Of a DNA stretch of 64,000 nucleotides, positions 9,136-18,068 are shown one piece after another (the first letter of the stretch is position 1; every line of letters starts with the position of its first letter). The DNA is from Mesorhizobium sp. 131-2-1. Lineage in GTDB: Bacteria; Pseudomonadota; Alphaproteobacteria; Rhizobiales; Rhizobiaceae. The stretch is from contig NZ_AP023247.1 of assembly GCF_016756535.1 (NCBI RefSeq), positions 1,984,501 to 2,048,500 of the forward strand, given 5' to 3'. Both the position numbers and the translations under genes were made by a program. The notes beneath the pieces are model-generated. The model was not told where the DNA came from, made no database searches, and saw nothing but the letters and a program-made list of their open reading frames with translations.

Positions 9136-10167
9136 TTACCGGTCCTCGAAGCCGGTCAGCACGCCGACGGCGTTGATGCCGATCTCTGCCACCGCGTAGC
9201 CGCCTTCCATGACGAACAGGGTCGGCAGGCCGAGCCTGGCGATGCGCCGGCCGATCTTGGGATAGTCGGCGCTCGTCAGCTTGAACTGGCTAATCGGATC
9301 CTTCTCGAACGTGTCGACGCCGAGCGACACCACGACGACATCGGGCGCGTAGGCGGCGAGCTTGGCGCAGGCATCCGCCAGCGCGGCGTTCCAGGCCTCC
9401 CAGTCGGTGCCGAACGGCATCGGGTAGTTGAGGTTGAAGCCTTCGCCTTCACCTGCGCCGCGCTCGTCGGCATGGCCGAGGAAGAAGGGATACTCGACCA
9501 TCGGGTCGGCGTGCAGGTTGAGCACCTGGATATCGGCCCTGTCGTAGAAGATCTCCTGCGTGCCGTTGCCGTGGTGGTAATCGACATCGAGGATCGAGAC
9601 GCGTTTGGCGCCCTGGTCGAGGAACCATTGCGCGGCGACGGCGGCGTTGTTGATGAAGCAATAGCCGCCCATGAAGGCAGCGCCCGCGTGATGGCCGGGC
9701 GGGCGGCAGAGCGCGAAGGCGGAGCGCTCGCCTGCCTTGACCAGTGCGGCCGCCGTCAGCGCGACGTCATGGGACGATTTGATCGCCGCCCAGGTGCCTT
9801 CGACGAAGGTGGCGCCGGCGTCGAAGGAATAGTAGCCGAGCAGCGCGTCGACGCGTTGCGGCGGCACGTCGCCGCGCAGTCCGCGCGTCGGCCAGGTGAA
9901 GGGCATTGCCGTGCCCTTGTGCCCCTCAGCCGTCCATCGCGGCCACACCGTCGGCAAGAAGTCGATGTAGTCTGCCCTGTGAACACGCTTGGCCACGGCG
10001 AGATCATGCTCGACCGGTCCAATGATCGGCCCGAGCTTCTCGCTTTCGACGCGCGCCTTGATGAATTCCACCCGCGACGGCTTTTCGAAACCCGGCACGA
10101 TGGCGCTCGTGACGAGCTCCATCTGGCCGGCATGGCCGGCATGAAGCGGCGAAAAAACTGTCTTCAT
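9136..10167 (-). CDS. Acetylpolyamine amidohydrolase-like histone deacetylase family protein
   Basis: This is a zinc hydrolase of the arginase/deacetylase fold. Members closest to this pattern remove acetyl groups from acetylputrescine, acetylcadaverine or acetylspermidine. Visible catalytic features in the 343 residues are the His pair in RPPGHHAG (159-160), zinc ligands Asp196 and His198 in DVDYHHGNG, Asp285 in GVDTFEKDP, and Tyr324 in MEGGYAV. The insert HADP..EYPFFLGHADE matches the acetylpolyamine subgroup rather than eukaryotic HDACs. It lies 23 bases after a TetR gene, divergent from an amidohydrolase and a polyamine-type ABC operon. Confidence 0.87.
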   Translation of the reverse strand: MKTVFSPLHAGHAGQMELVTSAIVPGFEKPSRVEFIKARVESEKLGPIIGPVEHDLAVAKRVHRADYIDFLPTVWPRWTAEGHKGTAMPFTWPTRGLRGDVPPQRVDALLGYYSFDAGATFVEGTWAAIKSSHDVALTAAALVKAGERSAFALCRPPGHHAGAAFMGGYCFINNAAVAAQWFLDQGAKRVSILDVDYHHGNGTQEIFYDRADIQVLNLHADPMVEYPFFLGHADERGAGEGEGFNLNYPMPFGTDWEAWNAALADACAKLAAYAPDVVVVSLGVDTFEKDPISQFKLTSADYPKIGRRIARLGLPTLFVMEGGYAVAEIGINAVGVLTGFEDR

Positions 10168-10190
10168 GAAATTCCTCTCGAGGCGCGAAA

Positions 10191-10844
10191 TCAGTCAAGA
10201 TTGAGGTAAGGGCTCACCAGGGCGAGCCACATGGTTTCGACATCGTCCTCGATCAGGTCGTATGTCCTGCGATCTCTTTTCAGCCCCACAAGCCGGCATG
10301 CGTGTCCGACTTCCATCATCAGCAAGCCGAGCCGGCTGGCGATCTTGCCTTCAAGCGCCGGGTTCACATGCTGCAGCCATGCGGCGTAGAGAGCGATGAT
10401 CTGCTCGTCGTATTCGTTCTGGATCGGCCTGAGGTCGGCATTGCCGGATATGGCCTCGATCACCGGCATCAGGTTGGCGTTGTCGAGATAGAGCCTCGAT
10501 GTGTCGATGAACAGCTTGCGCACTTCCCGCCGAAACTCGTCGCGGTTGGTGGGTGCGGCGACCTTGATGCGCCGTGCGATCACCTCGGGAAAGGACGACA
10601 GCCAGCGCCGGGCGAGGTCGAGAAGGATGGCTTCCTTGTTGGGAAAGTACTGGTAGACCGACCCGACCGACAGGCCTGCGCGCTGGGCGATGGCGAGCGT
10701 CGTCGGCGCCTTGGTACCTTGCTCTCGGGTCAGGATCAGCGCCGCGTCGAGAATCCTGTCGACCACCTTGCTTGACCGTTCCTGCCGCGGCTGCTTGCGC
10801 GGTTCGAGCGCTATCCTGGTTTCGCGGCTGAGACTGCGCTTCAC
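10191..10844 (-). CDS. TetR-family transcriptional regulator
   Basis: A 217-residue repressor-type protein. The N-terminal helix-turn-helix is clear (RILDAALILTREQGTKAPTT, then LAIAQRAGLSVGSVYQYFPN), followed by a helical ligand-binding domain. I choose the GTG at 10844, with a GAGG about ten bases upstream; in-frame starts exist up to 10949 but would add a low-complexity arginine-rich extension. It precedes the deacetylase in one transcript and faces the amidohydrolase/ABC operon, so it probably controls both; the inducer may be a polyamine derivative (inference). Confidence 0.85.
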   Translation of the reverse strand: MKRSLSRETRIALEPRKQPRQERSSKVVDRILDAALILTREQGTKAPTTLAIAQRAGLSVGSVYQYFPNKEAILLDLARRWLSSFPEVIARRIKVAAPTNRDEFRREVRKLFIDTSRLYLDNANLMPVIEAISGNADLRPIQNEYDEQIIALYAAWLQHVNPALEGKIASRLGLLMMEVGHACRLVGLKRDRRTYDLIEDDVETMWLALVSPYLNLD

Positions 10845-10906
10845 GGCTCGACGTCCTCGTTCCGCACCCGGTCTCGACACTGGCGCAGGGTGCTGTTCAC
10901 AATACA

Positions 10907-10993
10907 TTCGAAATTCCGAACGTTGACAAACGCGAATAATTAGTCGCATTCTTTATCCACGCTGTCTCCAAGGATAACAAGGGGAATTTCGAA
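10907..10993. promoter_or_regulatory. Divergent control region with an exact 11-bp inverted repeat (candidate TetR operators)
   Basis: Between the TetR gene and the amidohydrolase gene, TTCGAAATTCC (10907-10917) is repeated as its exact reverse complement GGAATTTCGAA (10983-10993). Each arm contains the self-complementary core TTCGAA. A TTGACA lies at 10923-10928 between the arms, though I could not place a matching -10 with good spacing. Two symmetric sites bracketing a divergent promoter fit a TetR-type repressor controlling both directions. Confidence 0.5.
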
Positions 10994-11102
10994 GACAGCG
11001 CACTGGCATCATTTTTGTCCGATAGCGCCGCTCCAGTGGAGTGGCGGGTCGTTGGGCACTGGGTTGTCGGTCTCAGCCAGTCGTCAAAAGCGCGGAGTTG
11101 CG

Positions 11103-12782
11103 ATGTCTGTCACGGGTGCGGGTCATAGTGCTGATCTGGTCGTTATCAACGGTCGTGTGCTGACCATGGACGATGACAATCCCGTTGCCGAGGCCATTGC
11201 CGTCAAGGACGGCGCCATCATCGCGGTTGGCAGCCTCGCCTCCATCGAAGTGTTCAAGGGACCGGCCACCAAGATCGTCGACGCCAGTGGCGGCTCAGTG
11301 ATCCCCGGCTTCATCGAAGCCCACATGCATCTGTTTTCAGGCGCGGCCGAGCTCGGGCATCTGCAACTGTCGGGCGTCCACGGCTTCGACGCGCTGCAAA
11401 GAGCGATCCGCGACTATGCATCGGCTTGGCCCGACGCGAAGATGCTGGTCGGGCAGGGCGTCGACTATACCGTGCTCGGCGACGAGCGGGTGACGCGTCA
11501 CCATCTCGATGCGATCCTGCCCGACCGGTCCTTCGCCATGGCCGCTCCCGACCACCACACGATGTGGGCCAACACCAGGGCGCTGGAGATGGCCGGCATT
11601 CTGCATGGCCGAACGCTGGGTCCTGGCAACGAGATCGTCATGGGTGAGGATGGCCTGGCGGCAGGCGAATTGCGCGAGGGCGAGGCGTTCGGCCCTGTGC
11701 TCGATCTCGCCGGCGAAAGCCGGGTGCGGCTGGGGCTGGCGACCGGCGGCGAGCCGGAGCCGATGCCGACCGCTGCCGAGCGCGCGGCCGACCGCGACAT
11801 CATGCGGCGAGGCCTTGCCTGGTGCGCGCGCCACGGCATCACGTCGATCCAGAACATGGACGGCAATCTCTACCAGCTCGAGCTGCTGGCCGAGATCGAG
11901 GCCGAGGAGGGCTTGGCCTGCCGCGTCCAGATCCCGTTCCACTACAAGAACTTCATGACGCTCGACATGCTCGACAAGGCCTCCGTCATGGCCGAGCGCT
12001 ACAATAGCGAATGGCTGTCGTCGGGCATGGTCAAGGTGTTCTATGACGGCGTGCTCGATTCATGGACGGCGGTGATGGTCGAGCCCTATGCCGACCGCAC
12101 GGATTGGGTCGGTGAGCCGCTGTTCATACCGCGTCAGTTCGCCGAGCTTGCGGTCGCGGTCGACAGGCGCGGTCTACAGATGGCGGTGCATTCGATCGGT
12201 GACGGGGCGGTGCGCGCCGTCCTCGACGGCTATGAGGCGGCCGAGAGGGCCAACGGCAAGCGCGACAGCCGGCACCGGGTCGAGCATATCGAGGTGGTCA
12301 CCGCCGCCGATGTGCCGCGCTTCGAAAAGCTCGGCGTCATCGCCTCCATGCAGCCGCCGCATCCGCCGGGCGCCATGGATTTTCCATTGGAGCCGACCGT
12401 ATCGCGCATCGGGCAGGCGCGCTGGCCGCTGAGCTATGCCTGGCGGACGCTGAAGAATGCCGGCGCGCACGTCGTCTTCGCTTCCGACTGGCCGGTATCG
12501 CCCATCGATCCGATCCTGGGCATCAAGGCGGCAGTGTTGCGCAAACCATGGGCAAAGACCGATCCCGACCAGAGCTTCTCGCTGCACGAGGCGATTGCCG
12601 GCTATACGGTGGAAGGGGCCTATGCGGAATTCATGGAACACCGCAAGGGCCGCCTGAAGCCAGGCTATCTGGCCGACCTCGTGGTGCTCTCGGCCGATAT
12701 CGAGGCGATCGCGCCGGAAGACCTGCACACGGTGCGGCCGGTCACAACCGTCTGTGGCGGCAAGGTCACGTATCAAGCATGA
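11103..12782 (+). CDS. YtcJ-type metal-dependent amidohydrolase
   Basis: A 559-residue member of the amidohydrolase_3 (YtcJ-like) group, which hydrolyses amide or imide bonds with bound metal. It shows the N-terminal composite domain (ADLVVINGRVLTMDDDNPVA), the metal motif EAHMHLFSG, later His ligands in AVHSIGDGAVRAVL and RHRVEHIEVV, and the Asp motif FASDWPVSPIDP. The ATG at 11103 matches the family start (MSVTGAGHSADLVVING) better than the upstream in-frame codon at 11052. No signal peptide. It opens the operon that continues with a polyamine-type ABC transporter. Confidence 0.88.
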   Translation: MSVTGAGHSADLVVINGRVLTMDDDNPVAEAIAVKDGAIIAVGSLASIEVFKGPATKIVDASGGSVIPGFIEAHMHLFSGAAELGHLQLSGVHGFDALQRAIRDYASAWPDAKMLVGQGVDYTVLGDERVTRHHLDAILPDRSFAMAAPDHHTMWANTRALEMAGILHGRTLGPGNEIVMGEDGLAAGELREGEAFGPVLDLAGESRVRLGLATGGEPEPMPTAAERAADRDIMRRGLAWCARHGITSIQNMDGNLYQLELLAEIEAEEGLACRVQIPFHYKNFMTLDMLDKASVMAERYNSEWLSSGMVKVFYDGVLDSWTAVMVEPYADRTDWVGEPLFIPRQFAELAVAVDRRGLQMAVHSIGDGAVRAVLDGYEAAERANGKRDSRHRVEHIEVVTAADVPRFEKLGVIASMQPPHPPGAMDFPLEPTVSRIGQARWPLSYAWRTLKNAGAHVVFASDWPVSPIDPILGIKAAVLRKPWAKTDPDQSFSLHEAIAGYTVEGAYAEFMEHRKGRLKPGYLADLVVLSADIEAIAPEDLHTVRPVTTVCGGKVTYQA

Positions 12783-12909
12783 CGGTGGCACGGGAATTGC
12801 GTTTTAGGTCCAGTCCAAGCTCCGCAGTTGCCAAGCCGATTGGCTTATGGTGACAATCAAAACAGGAACAAACCTGCCGCCAAGAGCAGGCCATCTCAAT
12901 GGGGTAATC

Positions 12910-14004
12910 GTGCCGGAACAACCGGGTAAGAATGCAATCGAGGTTCGTGGCGTTCGCAAGGTATTTGGCACCGGTGAACACCAGGTCGCCGCTCTCGACA
13001 CGGTTTCGGTGTCGATCCGAGAAAACGAGTTCTTCACGCTGTTGGGGCCCTCCGGCTGCGGCAAGACAACGCTTCTGAGGCTGATTGCCGGCTTCGACTT
13101 CCCGAGCGCCGGCGAAATCCTGCTGTATGGCCAGGACATCGCGCCGCTGCCGCCGTTCAAGCGGCCGGTCAACACCGTGTTCCAGTCCTACGCGCTGTTC
13201 CCGCACATGACCGTTGCCGAGAATATCGGCTTCGGCCTGGAAATGCTGGGCAAACCCAAGACCGAGATCAAGGCGCGCGTCGGCGAGATGCTGAAGCTGG
13301 TCAAGATGGAGGCGCTCGCCGGGCGTCGCACCAGCCAGATCTCGGGCGGCCAGCAGCAGCGCGTGGCGCTCGCCCGCGCGCTCGCGCCACAGCCGAAGGT
13401 GCTCCTGCTCGACGAACCGCTGTCGGCGCTCGACTACAAGCTGCGCAAGGAGATGCAGATCGAGTTGAAGCGCCTGCAGCACGAGACCGGCATCACCTTC
13501 ATCTTCGTTACCCACGACCAGGAAGAGGCGCTGACGATGTCGGACCGCATTGCGGTGATGTCGTCGGGCAAGATCCTGCAGGTCGGCACGCCGTGGGATA
13601 TCTACGACAAGCCGGCGGAACGCTTCGTCGCCGACTTCATCGGCGAGACCAACTTCCTCACCGCCGCCATCACCAATGTCGGCAACGGCAAGGCGCGCGC
13701 GACGCTCAAATCCGGCGCAACCATCGAAGCGACCGTGGCCGAAGGCTTCCAGCCGAAGGACAACGCCACCGTGGTGGTGAGGCCGGAACACGCCAAGCTG
13801 AGCGACGGCAAGGGCGACCTGGCGGGCACGGTCGAAAACATCGTCTATTTCGGCACCGACACCCACATCCATGTCCAGTTGGACAGCGGCGAAGCCTTCA
13901 CCGTGCGCCAGCAGAACACGCGCAGCGCCGGTTGCGGTTTCGAGCGCGGCGACAAGGTCGGCATCATGATCGGCAACGACGCCGCGCAAGTGCTGAGGGA
14001 CTGA
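12910..14004 (+). CDS. Polyamine-type ABC transporter ATP-binding protein (PotA-like)
   Basis: This is the ATPase of a spermidine/putrescine-class importer. Visible motifs are Walker A GPSGCGKT (about residues 46-53), signature [18 protein letters not shown], Walker [13 protein letters not shown] and the switch His in [16 protein letters not shown], then a C-terminal TOBE-like domain. I choose the GTG at 12910, which has a GGGG ribosome binding site five bases away; an in-frame ATG at 12847 lacks one. Its stop overlaps the permease start (TGATG). Confidence 0.9.
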   Translation: MPEQPGKNAIEVRGVRKVFGTGEHQVAALDTVSVSIRENEFFTLLGPSGCGKTTLLRLIAGFDFPSAGEILLYGQDIAPLPPFKRPVNTVFQSYALFPHMTVAENIGFGLEMLGKPKTEIKARVGEMLKLVKMEALAGRRTSQISGGQQQRVALARALAPQPKVLLLDEPLSALDYKLRKEMQIELKRLQHETGITFIFVTHDQEEALTMSDRIAVMSSGKILQVGTPWDIYDKPAERFVADFIGETNFLTAAITNVGNGKARATLKSGATIEATVAEGFQPKDNATVVVRPEHAKLSDGKGDLAGTVENIVYFGTDTHIHVQLDSGEAFTVRQQNTRSAGCGFERGDKVGIMIGNDAAQVLRD

Positions 14005-14924
14005 TGGCAACCGCGGAAGAAATCGCCAAGGAAGCGGAGCGTCGCGACGTCCGCACGCGCTGGCTGCTGTCGGCGCCGGCGCTCATCATCATCCTTCTCG
14101 CGGCGACCGGACCGTTGCTGATCGTGCTGGTCTATTCGTTGCTGACGCCCGGCCCCTATGGCGATGTGAAATGGCAGTTTTCGCCGGACGCCTGGGTGTC
14201 GGTGTTCATGGAGCGCGACATTTTCGACGACACGCTTTCGCTTGCCGCCGCTCACGTCACCATTTTCTGGCGCTCCATCAAGCTGGCGATCGTGACGACG
14301 ATCGCGACCTTGGCGCTCGGTTTCCCGACGGCCTATTTCATGGCGACGCGCAGTGAGAAGACGCGCGACATCTGGCTGTTCCTGATCACCATCCCGTTCT
14401 GGACGAACCTGCTCATCCGCACCTTCGCGGTGCTGCAGATCATCCGCAACGAGGGCATCGTCAACACCATCCTGATCAAGCTCGGCATCATCTCGGCGCC
14501 GATCCAGATCCTGTTCACCGACACGGCGATCCTGATCGGCATGGCCTATGTCTACCTGCCGTTGATGGTGCTGCCGATCTATGCCAGCATGGAGAAACTC
14601 GACTTCAGGCTGGTCGAGGCGGGCTACGACCTCTATGCCAGCCGGTTCCAGGTGCTGAGGCGCATCATCTTCCCGCTGGTCAGGCCGGGCGTGATCGCCG
14701 GCTCGATCCTGGTCTTCATCCCGGCGATCGGCGCCTATGTCACGCCCAGCGTGCTCGGCGGCGGCAAGAACATGATGCTGTCCAACCTGATCGAGCTGCA
14801 GTTCGGACAGGGCCGCAACTGGCCGCTCGGCTCGGCGCTGTCGATCACTGTGATGATCATCGTCATGGTGGCGCTGCTGGCCTATGTGCGCAATGCCGGA
14901 CGGGCGGAGGTTCGCCATGGCTAA
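14004..14924 (+). CDS. Polyamine-type ABC transporter permease (PotB-like)
   Basis: A 306-residue inner-membrane permease with about six hydrophobic helices. The first is LSAPALIIILLAATGPLLIV. The binding-protein-dependent transport (EAA) loop is readable near VEAGYDLYASRFQVLRRIIF. It overlaps the ATPase gene by one base and the next permease by eight, so all are one transcript. The family imports spermidine, putrescine or related cations; the actual ligand here is unknown. Confidence 0.9.
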   Translation: MATAEEIAKEAERRDVRTRWLLSAPALIIILLAATGPLLIVLVYSLLTPGPYGDVKWQFSPDAWVSVFMERDIFDDTLSLAAAHVTIFWRSIKLAIVTTIATLALGFPTAYFMATRSEKTRDIWLFLITIPFWTNLLIRTFAVLQIIRNEGIVNTILIKLGIISAPIQILFTDTAILIGMAYVYLPLMVLPIYASMEKLDFRLVEAGYDLYASRFQVLRRIIFPLVRPGVIAGSILVFIPAIGAYVTPSVLGGGKNMMLSNLIELQFGQGRNWPLGSALSITVMIIVMVALLAYVRNAGRAEVRHG

Positions 14925-15714
14925 TTTCTCGATCAAGCACCAGCCAGGCTTCACCGCAATCGCCGCGACCTGCTTCGTCGTCCTCTACCTGCCGATCATC
15001 GTGCTGGTGTTCTACGCCTTCAACGCCGCGACATCGACGTCGGAATGGGGCGGCTTCTCGCTGAAATGGTTCCAGTCGGCGTGGCAGAACACGCAGGTCA
15101 TCGATGCCACCTTGCGATCCTTCCAGATCGGCTCGGTTGCCGCGGTGCTGTCGACCATCGCCGCCACAATGGCCGCGTTGGCGACGACGCGCACGGCGCC
15201 CTATCCCGGACTGACCTTCAAATACGCGGCGATCAACCAGCCGCTGATGGTGCCGGAGATCGTCACCGGCGTGGCGCTGTTGATCTTCTTTTCGCGCATC
15301 AAGATTTTCACCGGCTATTCCGGCCTCGGCTATCTGATCGCCGCGCACACGGCGTTCTGCATCCCCTTCGCCTACCTGCCGATCCGGGCGCGGCTGGAGA
15401 ACATGGACCTGACGCTGGAGCGCGCCGCCGCCGATCTCTACGCGACGCCGTGGCGGACGTTCCGCCGCATCACGCTGCCGCTGCTGTGGCCCGGCATCCT
15501 GGCCGGGTTGATGCTGGCCTTCGTGATCTCGCTCGATGACGTCGTCATCACCGAGTTCGTCAAGTCGGGCGGCCAAGACACGCTGCCGACCTATATGCTC
15601 GGCCAGATCCGTCGGGGGATAACACCCGAGATAAACGCGATATCGACCGTATTCCTGCTCTTGTCGGTCGCCATCGTGACGTTGTTTTTCTTCATCAGCA
15701 GGAAACGCGATTAG
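14917..15714 (+). CDS. Polyamine-type ABC transporter permease (PotC-like)
   Basis: The second permease, 265 residues with about six helices. The N-terminal helix region is FTAIAATCFVVLYLPIIVLV, and the EAA loop is LERAAADLYATPWRTFRRIT followed by LPLLWPGILAG. The segment VISLDDVVITEFVKSGG is typical of PotC/PotI. The ATG at 14917 lies inside the end of the preceding gene. The binding-protein gene follows after 23 bases. Confidence 0.9.
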   Translation: MANFSIKHQPGFTAIAATCFVVLYLPIIVLVFYAFNAATSTSEWGGFSLKWFQSAWQNTQVIDATLRSFQIGSVAAVLSTIAATMAALATTRTAPYPGLTFKYAAINQPLMVPEIVTGVALLIFFSRIKIFTGYSGLGYLIAAHTAFCIPFAYLPIRARLENMDLTLERAAADLYATPWRTFRRITLPLLWPGILAGLMLAFVISLDDVVITEFVKSGGQDTLPTYMLGQIRRGITPEINAISTVFLLLSVAIVTLFFFISRKRD

Positions 15715-15737
15715 ACATGATCAATGGGAGCACATCC

Positions 15738-16772
15738 ATGAACTGGAAGATCACAGCGACCGCCATGGGGTTGGCGCTGCTCGCCTCGACAGGTGCAGCT
15801 TTCGCCGATGGTGAGTTGAACATCTACAATTGGGGCAACTACACCAGCCCCGACGTCATCAAGAAGTTCGAGCAGAAATACAACGTCAAGGTGACGATCA
15901 CCGATTACGATTCGAACGACACGGCGCTGGCCAAGGTGCGCCAGGGCGGCACTGGCTTCGACATCGCGGTGCCGTCGCAGACTTACGTTCCGATCTGGAT
16001 CAAGGAAGGCCTCGTCCTGGAGACCGATCCGGGCAAGATGGAGAACTTCAAGAATGTGGCGCCGGAATGGGCCAACCCCGAGTTCGATCCGGGCCGCAAA
16101 TACTCCGTGCCATGGGCGCTTGGCACCGTCGGCGTCGTCGTCAACACCGACGTGTACAAGGGGCCGTCCGATAGCTGGGGCATCATTTTCAACACTCCGG
16201 ACGAGCTGAAGGGCAAGGTCAACGTCGTTCCCGAAATGAACGACGTCATCTTCGCGGCGATCAAGTATGTCGGGGGTCAGCAATGCACGACCGACAAGGA
16301 AGTGCTGAAGAAGGTGCGCGACACGCTTGTCAGCGCCAAGCCCAACTGGATCGCCATGGAGTACAACACCATCGAGAAGATGGGCGCGGGCGATTTCAAG
16401 GCGACCAGCGACTGGAACGGCTCGGCGCTGCGCCAGCGGCTGGCGAATCCCGCCATCCACTATTTCTACCCGAAGGAAGGCTATGGCCTGTGGAGCGACA
16501 ATGTCGTCGTTCTCAAGGAAGCCAAGAATGTCGAGAACGCCAAGCTGTTCCAGAACTTCATCATGGATCCGGAAAATGCCGCCGGCCTGTCGGCTTTCCA
16601 CCGCTACGCCAACGCCATCACCGGTTCGGACAAATACATGCCGGCCGACATGAAGGATGCGCCCGAAGTGGTCATTCCCGAGGCATCCAAGGCGAAAGCC
16701 GAGTTGCAGCTGATGTGTCCGCCGGACGTCCAGGAACTCTACACCAAGATCTGGACCGAACTGCAGAAGTAG
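15738..16772 (+). CDS. Periplasmic polyamine-type solute-binding protein (PotD/PotF-like)
   Basis: A 344-residue periplasmic binding protein feeding the upstream ABC transporter. A Sec signal peptide is visible, with likely cleavage after AFA (residue 23) before DGELNIYNWGNYTSPD. That mature start (LNIYNWGNY) is the hallmark of PotD/PotF proteins. The ATG at 15738 gives a normal signal peptide; upstream in-frame starts only add a few polar residues. A strong hairpin terminator follows within 45 bases. Confidence 0.92.
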   Translation: MNWKITATAMGLALLASTGAAFADGELNIYNWGNYTSPDVIKKFEQKYNVKVTITDYDSNDTALAKVRQGGTGFDIAVPSQTYVPIWIKEGLVLETDPGKMENFKNVAPEWANPEFDPGRKYSVPWALGTVGVVVNTDVYKGPSDSWGIIFNTPDELKGKVNVVPEMNDVIFAAIKYVGGQQCTTDKEVLKKVRDTLVSAKPNWIAMEYNTIEKMGAGDFKATSDWNGSALRQRLANPAIHYFYPKEGYGLWSDNVVVLKEAKNVENAKLFQNFIMDPENAAGLSAFHRYANAITGSDKYMPADMKDAPEVVIPEASKAKAELQLMCPPDVQELYTKIWTELQK

Positions 16773-16783
16773 CCGCATCGTTA

Positions 16784-16817
16784 CGGACCCGGCGGCAGGC
16801 GCCGCCGGGTCCGTTTT
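16784..16817 (+). terminator. Strong intrinsic terminator after the binding-protein gene
   Basis: A 13-pair perfect stem (CGGACCCGGCGGC paired with GCCGCCGGGTCCG) with an AGGC loop is followed by a TTTT run. It lies 11 bases after the binding-protein stop. Transcription into the two hydrolase genes downstream would need read-through or another start; partial termination would raise binding-protein level relative to them. Confidence 0.8.
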
Positions 16818-16838
16818 CATGTCGTCGGGACATTGATC

Positions 16839-18035
16839 ATGGATTCCTACCGCAACTCGGATCCGCGGCCGCCGATCATGCAAGGCTCGCCGCCCAGGCT
16901 GGTGCCGCCGAAGCTCGACTGGGACCGGCCGCCCTGGAACCGTTGGGCATTCCAGCACATCCGCGAGTTCCTGCCGACCGTCGAGGTCTGGCGCGGCCAC
17001 GGCCATCGCCATCGCTTCGAGCGGGCCGAGGTCGATCTCGACGCGTTGCCGGTGGAGGGCAGCACGGGTGCGCCGACGACGCTCGCGGGGCTGCTCGACG
17101 AGACCTATACGGACGGCTTCCTGGTGCTCAAGGACGGCAGGATCGCCTATGAGCGCTATTTCAACGGCATGGACGAGCGCACGCTGCACCTGTCGCAGTC
17201 GATGGCGAAGTCTGTCACCGGCTCGGTGTTCGGCATCCTCGTCGGGCGAGGACTGATCGATCCGGCAAAGCCGGTGACCAGCTATCTTCCGGAGCTCGGC
17301 GCGACCGGCTGGGCAGACGCCAGCGTGCAGCATGTGCTCGACATGACGACGGGCGTGCGCTTTTCCGAGGAATACACAAATCCCTACTCAGAGATCGGCC
17401 AGGTCGATGTCGCCACCGGCTGGAAGCCAGTGCCGCCCGGCAGCGATCCATCCTTCCAATGGCCGTCGCATCTGTTCGAGCTGATCCTGCGACTCAAGGA
17501 CAAGGTGCGGCCGCATGGCGAGGCGTTCGAATACCGCTCGATCGAGACCGATGTGCTGGCCTTCATCATGGAGCGGGTGACCGGCAAGCGGCTGGCGCAG
17601 CTGGTTTCCGAGGAACTCTGGCAAAAGCTCGGCGCGGATGAAAGCGCCTGCTTCACTGTCGACAGCGCCGGCTATGCGCTGGCCGATGGCGGCTTCAACG
17701 CGACGCTGCGCGACTATGCCCGCTTCGGCAAGCTGATCCTCGACAATGGCGGCGGCGTGGTGCCGGCCGACTGGATCGAGGCAACGCGCAACGGCAGGCA
17801 CGGTCCCGACTTCAATCCCAGCCTGCCCTCAGGCAGCTACCGCAACCAGTTCTGGATCGAGGATCCGCACTCGCGCGCGCTGATGTGCCGGGGCGTGTTC
17901 GGGCAGCTGATCCACATCGACTGGGACAACGGAATGGTCGCGGTGAAGCTTTCGACCTTTCCGAATTTCACCAACACAGCCTATTCGGTGGCGACGCTGA
18001 AGGCCGTGCATGCCATAGCCGCCGCGCTGGCCTGA
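16839..18035 (+). CDS. Serine hydrolase of the beta-lactamase/NylB-like family
   Basis: A 398-residue class C beta-lactamase-fold hydrolase. The catalytic SxxK is Ser121-Met-Ala-Lys124 (LSQSMAKSVTGSVFG), and a YRS motif (FEYRSIETDVL) corresponds to the second active-site element. The layout, including RLAQLVSEELWQKLGADESA and GGFNATLRDYARFGKLIL, resembles 6-aminohexanoate-dimer hydrolases, which cleave linear amides. No signal peptide is visible, so it is probably cytoplasmic. ATG at 16839 is preferred over a TTG two codons upstream. It follows the ABC operon and is paralogous to the next gene. Confidence 0.82.
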   Translation: MDSYRNSDPRPPIMQGSPPRLVPPKLDWDRPPWNRWAFQHIREFLPTVEVWRGHGHRHRFERAEVDLDALPVEGSTGAPTTLAGLLDETYTDGFLVLKDGRIAYERYFNGMDERTLHLSQSMAKSVTGSVFGILVGRGLIDPAKPVTSYLPELGATGWADASVQHVLDMTTGVRFSEEYTNPYSEIGQVDVATGWKPVPPGSDPSFQWPSHLFELILRLKDKVRPHGEAFEYRSIETDVLAFIMERVTGKRLAQLVSEELWQKLGADESACFTVDSAGYALADGGFNATLRDYARFGKLILDNGGGVVPADWIEATRNGRHGPDFNPSLPSGSYRNQFWIEDPHSRALMCRGVFGQLIHIDWDNGMVAVKLSTFPNFTNTAYSVATLKAVHAIAAALA

Positions 18036-18068
18036 CCCTCAAGCAAGCTGAAGATCCGGGAGACCGTC

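Noticed and set aside
15711..17333. Open frame of 540 codons on the minus strand
   Set aside because: Antisense to the solute-binding-protein gene and a serine hydrolase gene, both strongly supported; no motif in the translation.
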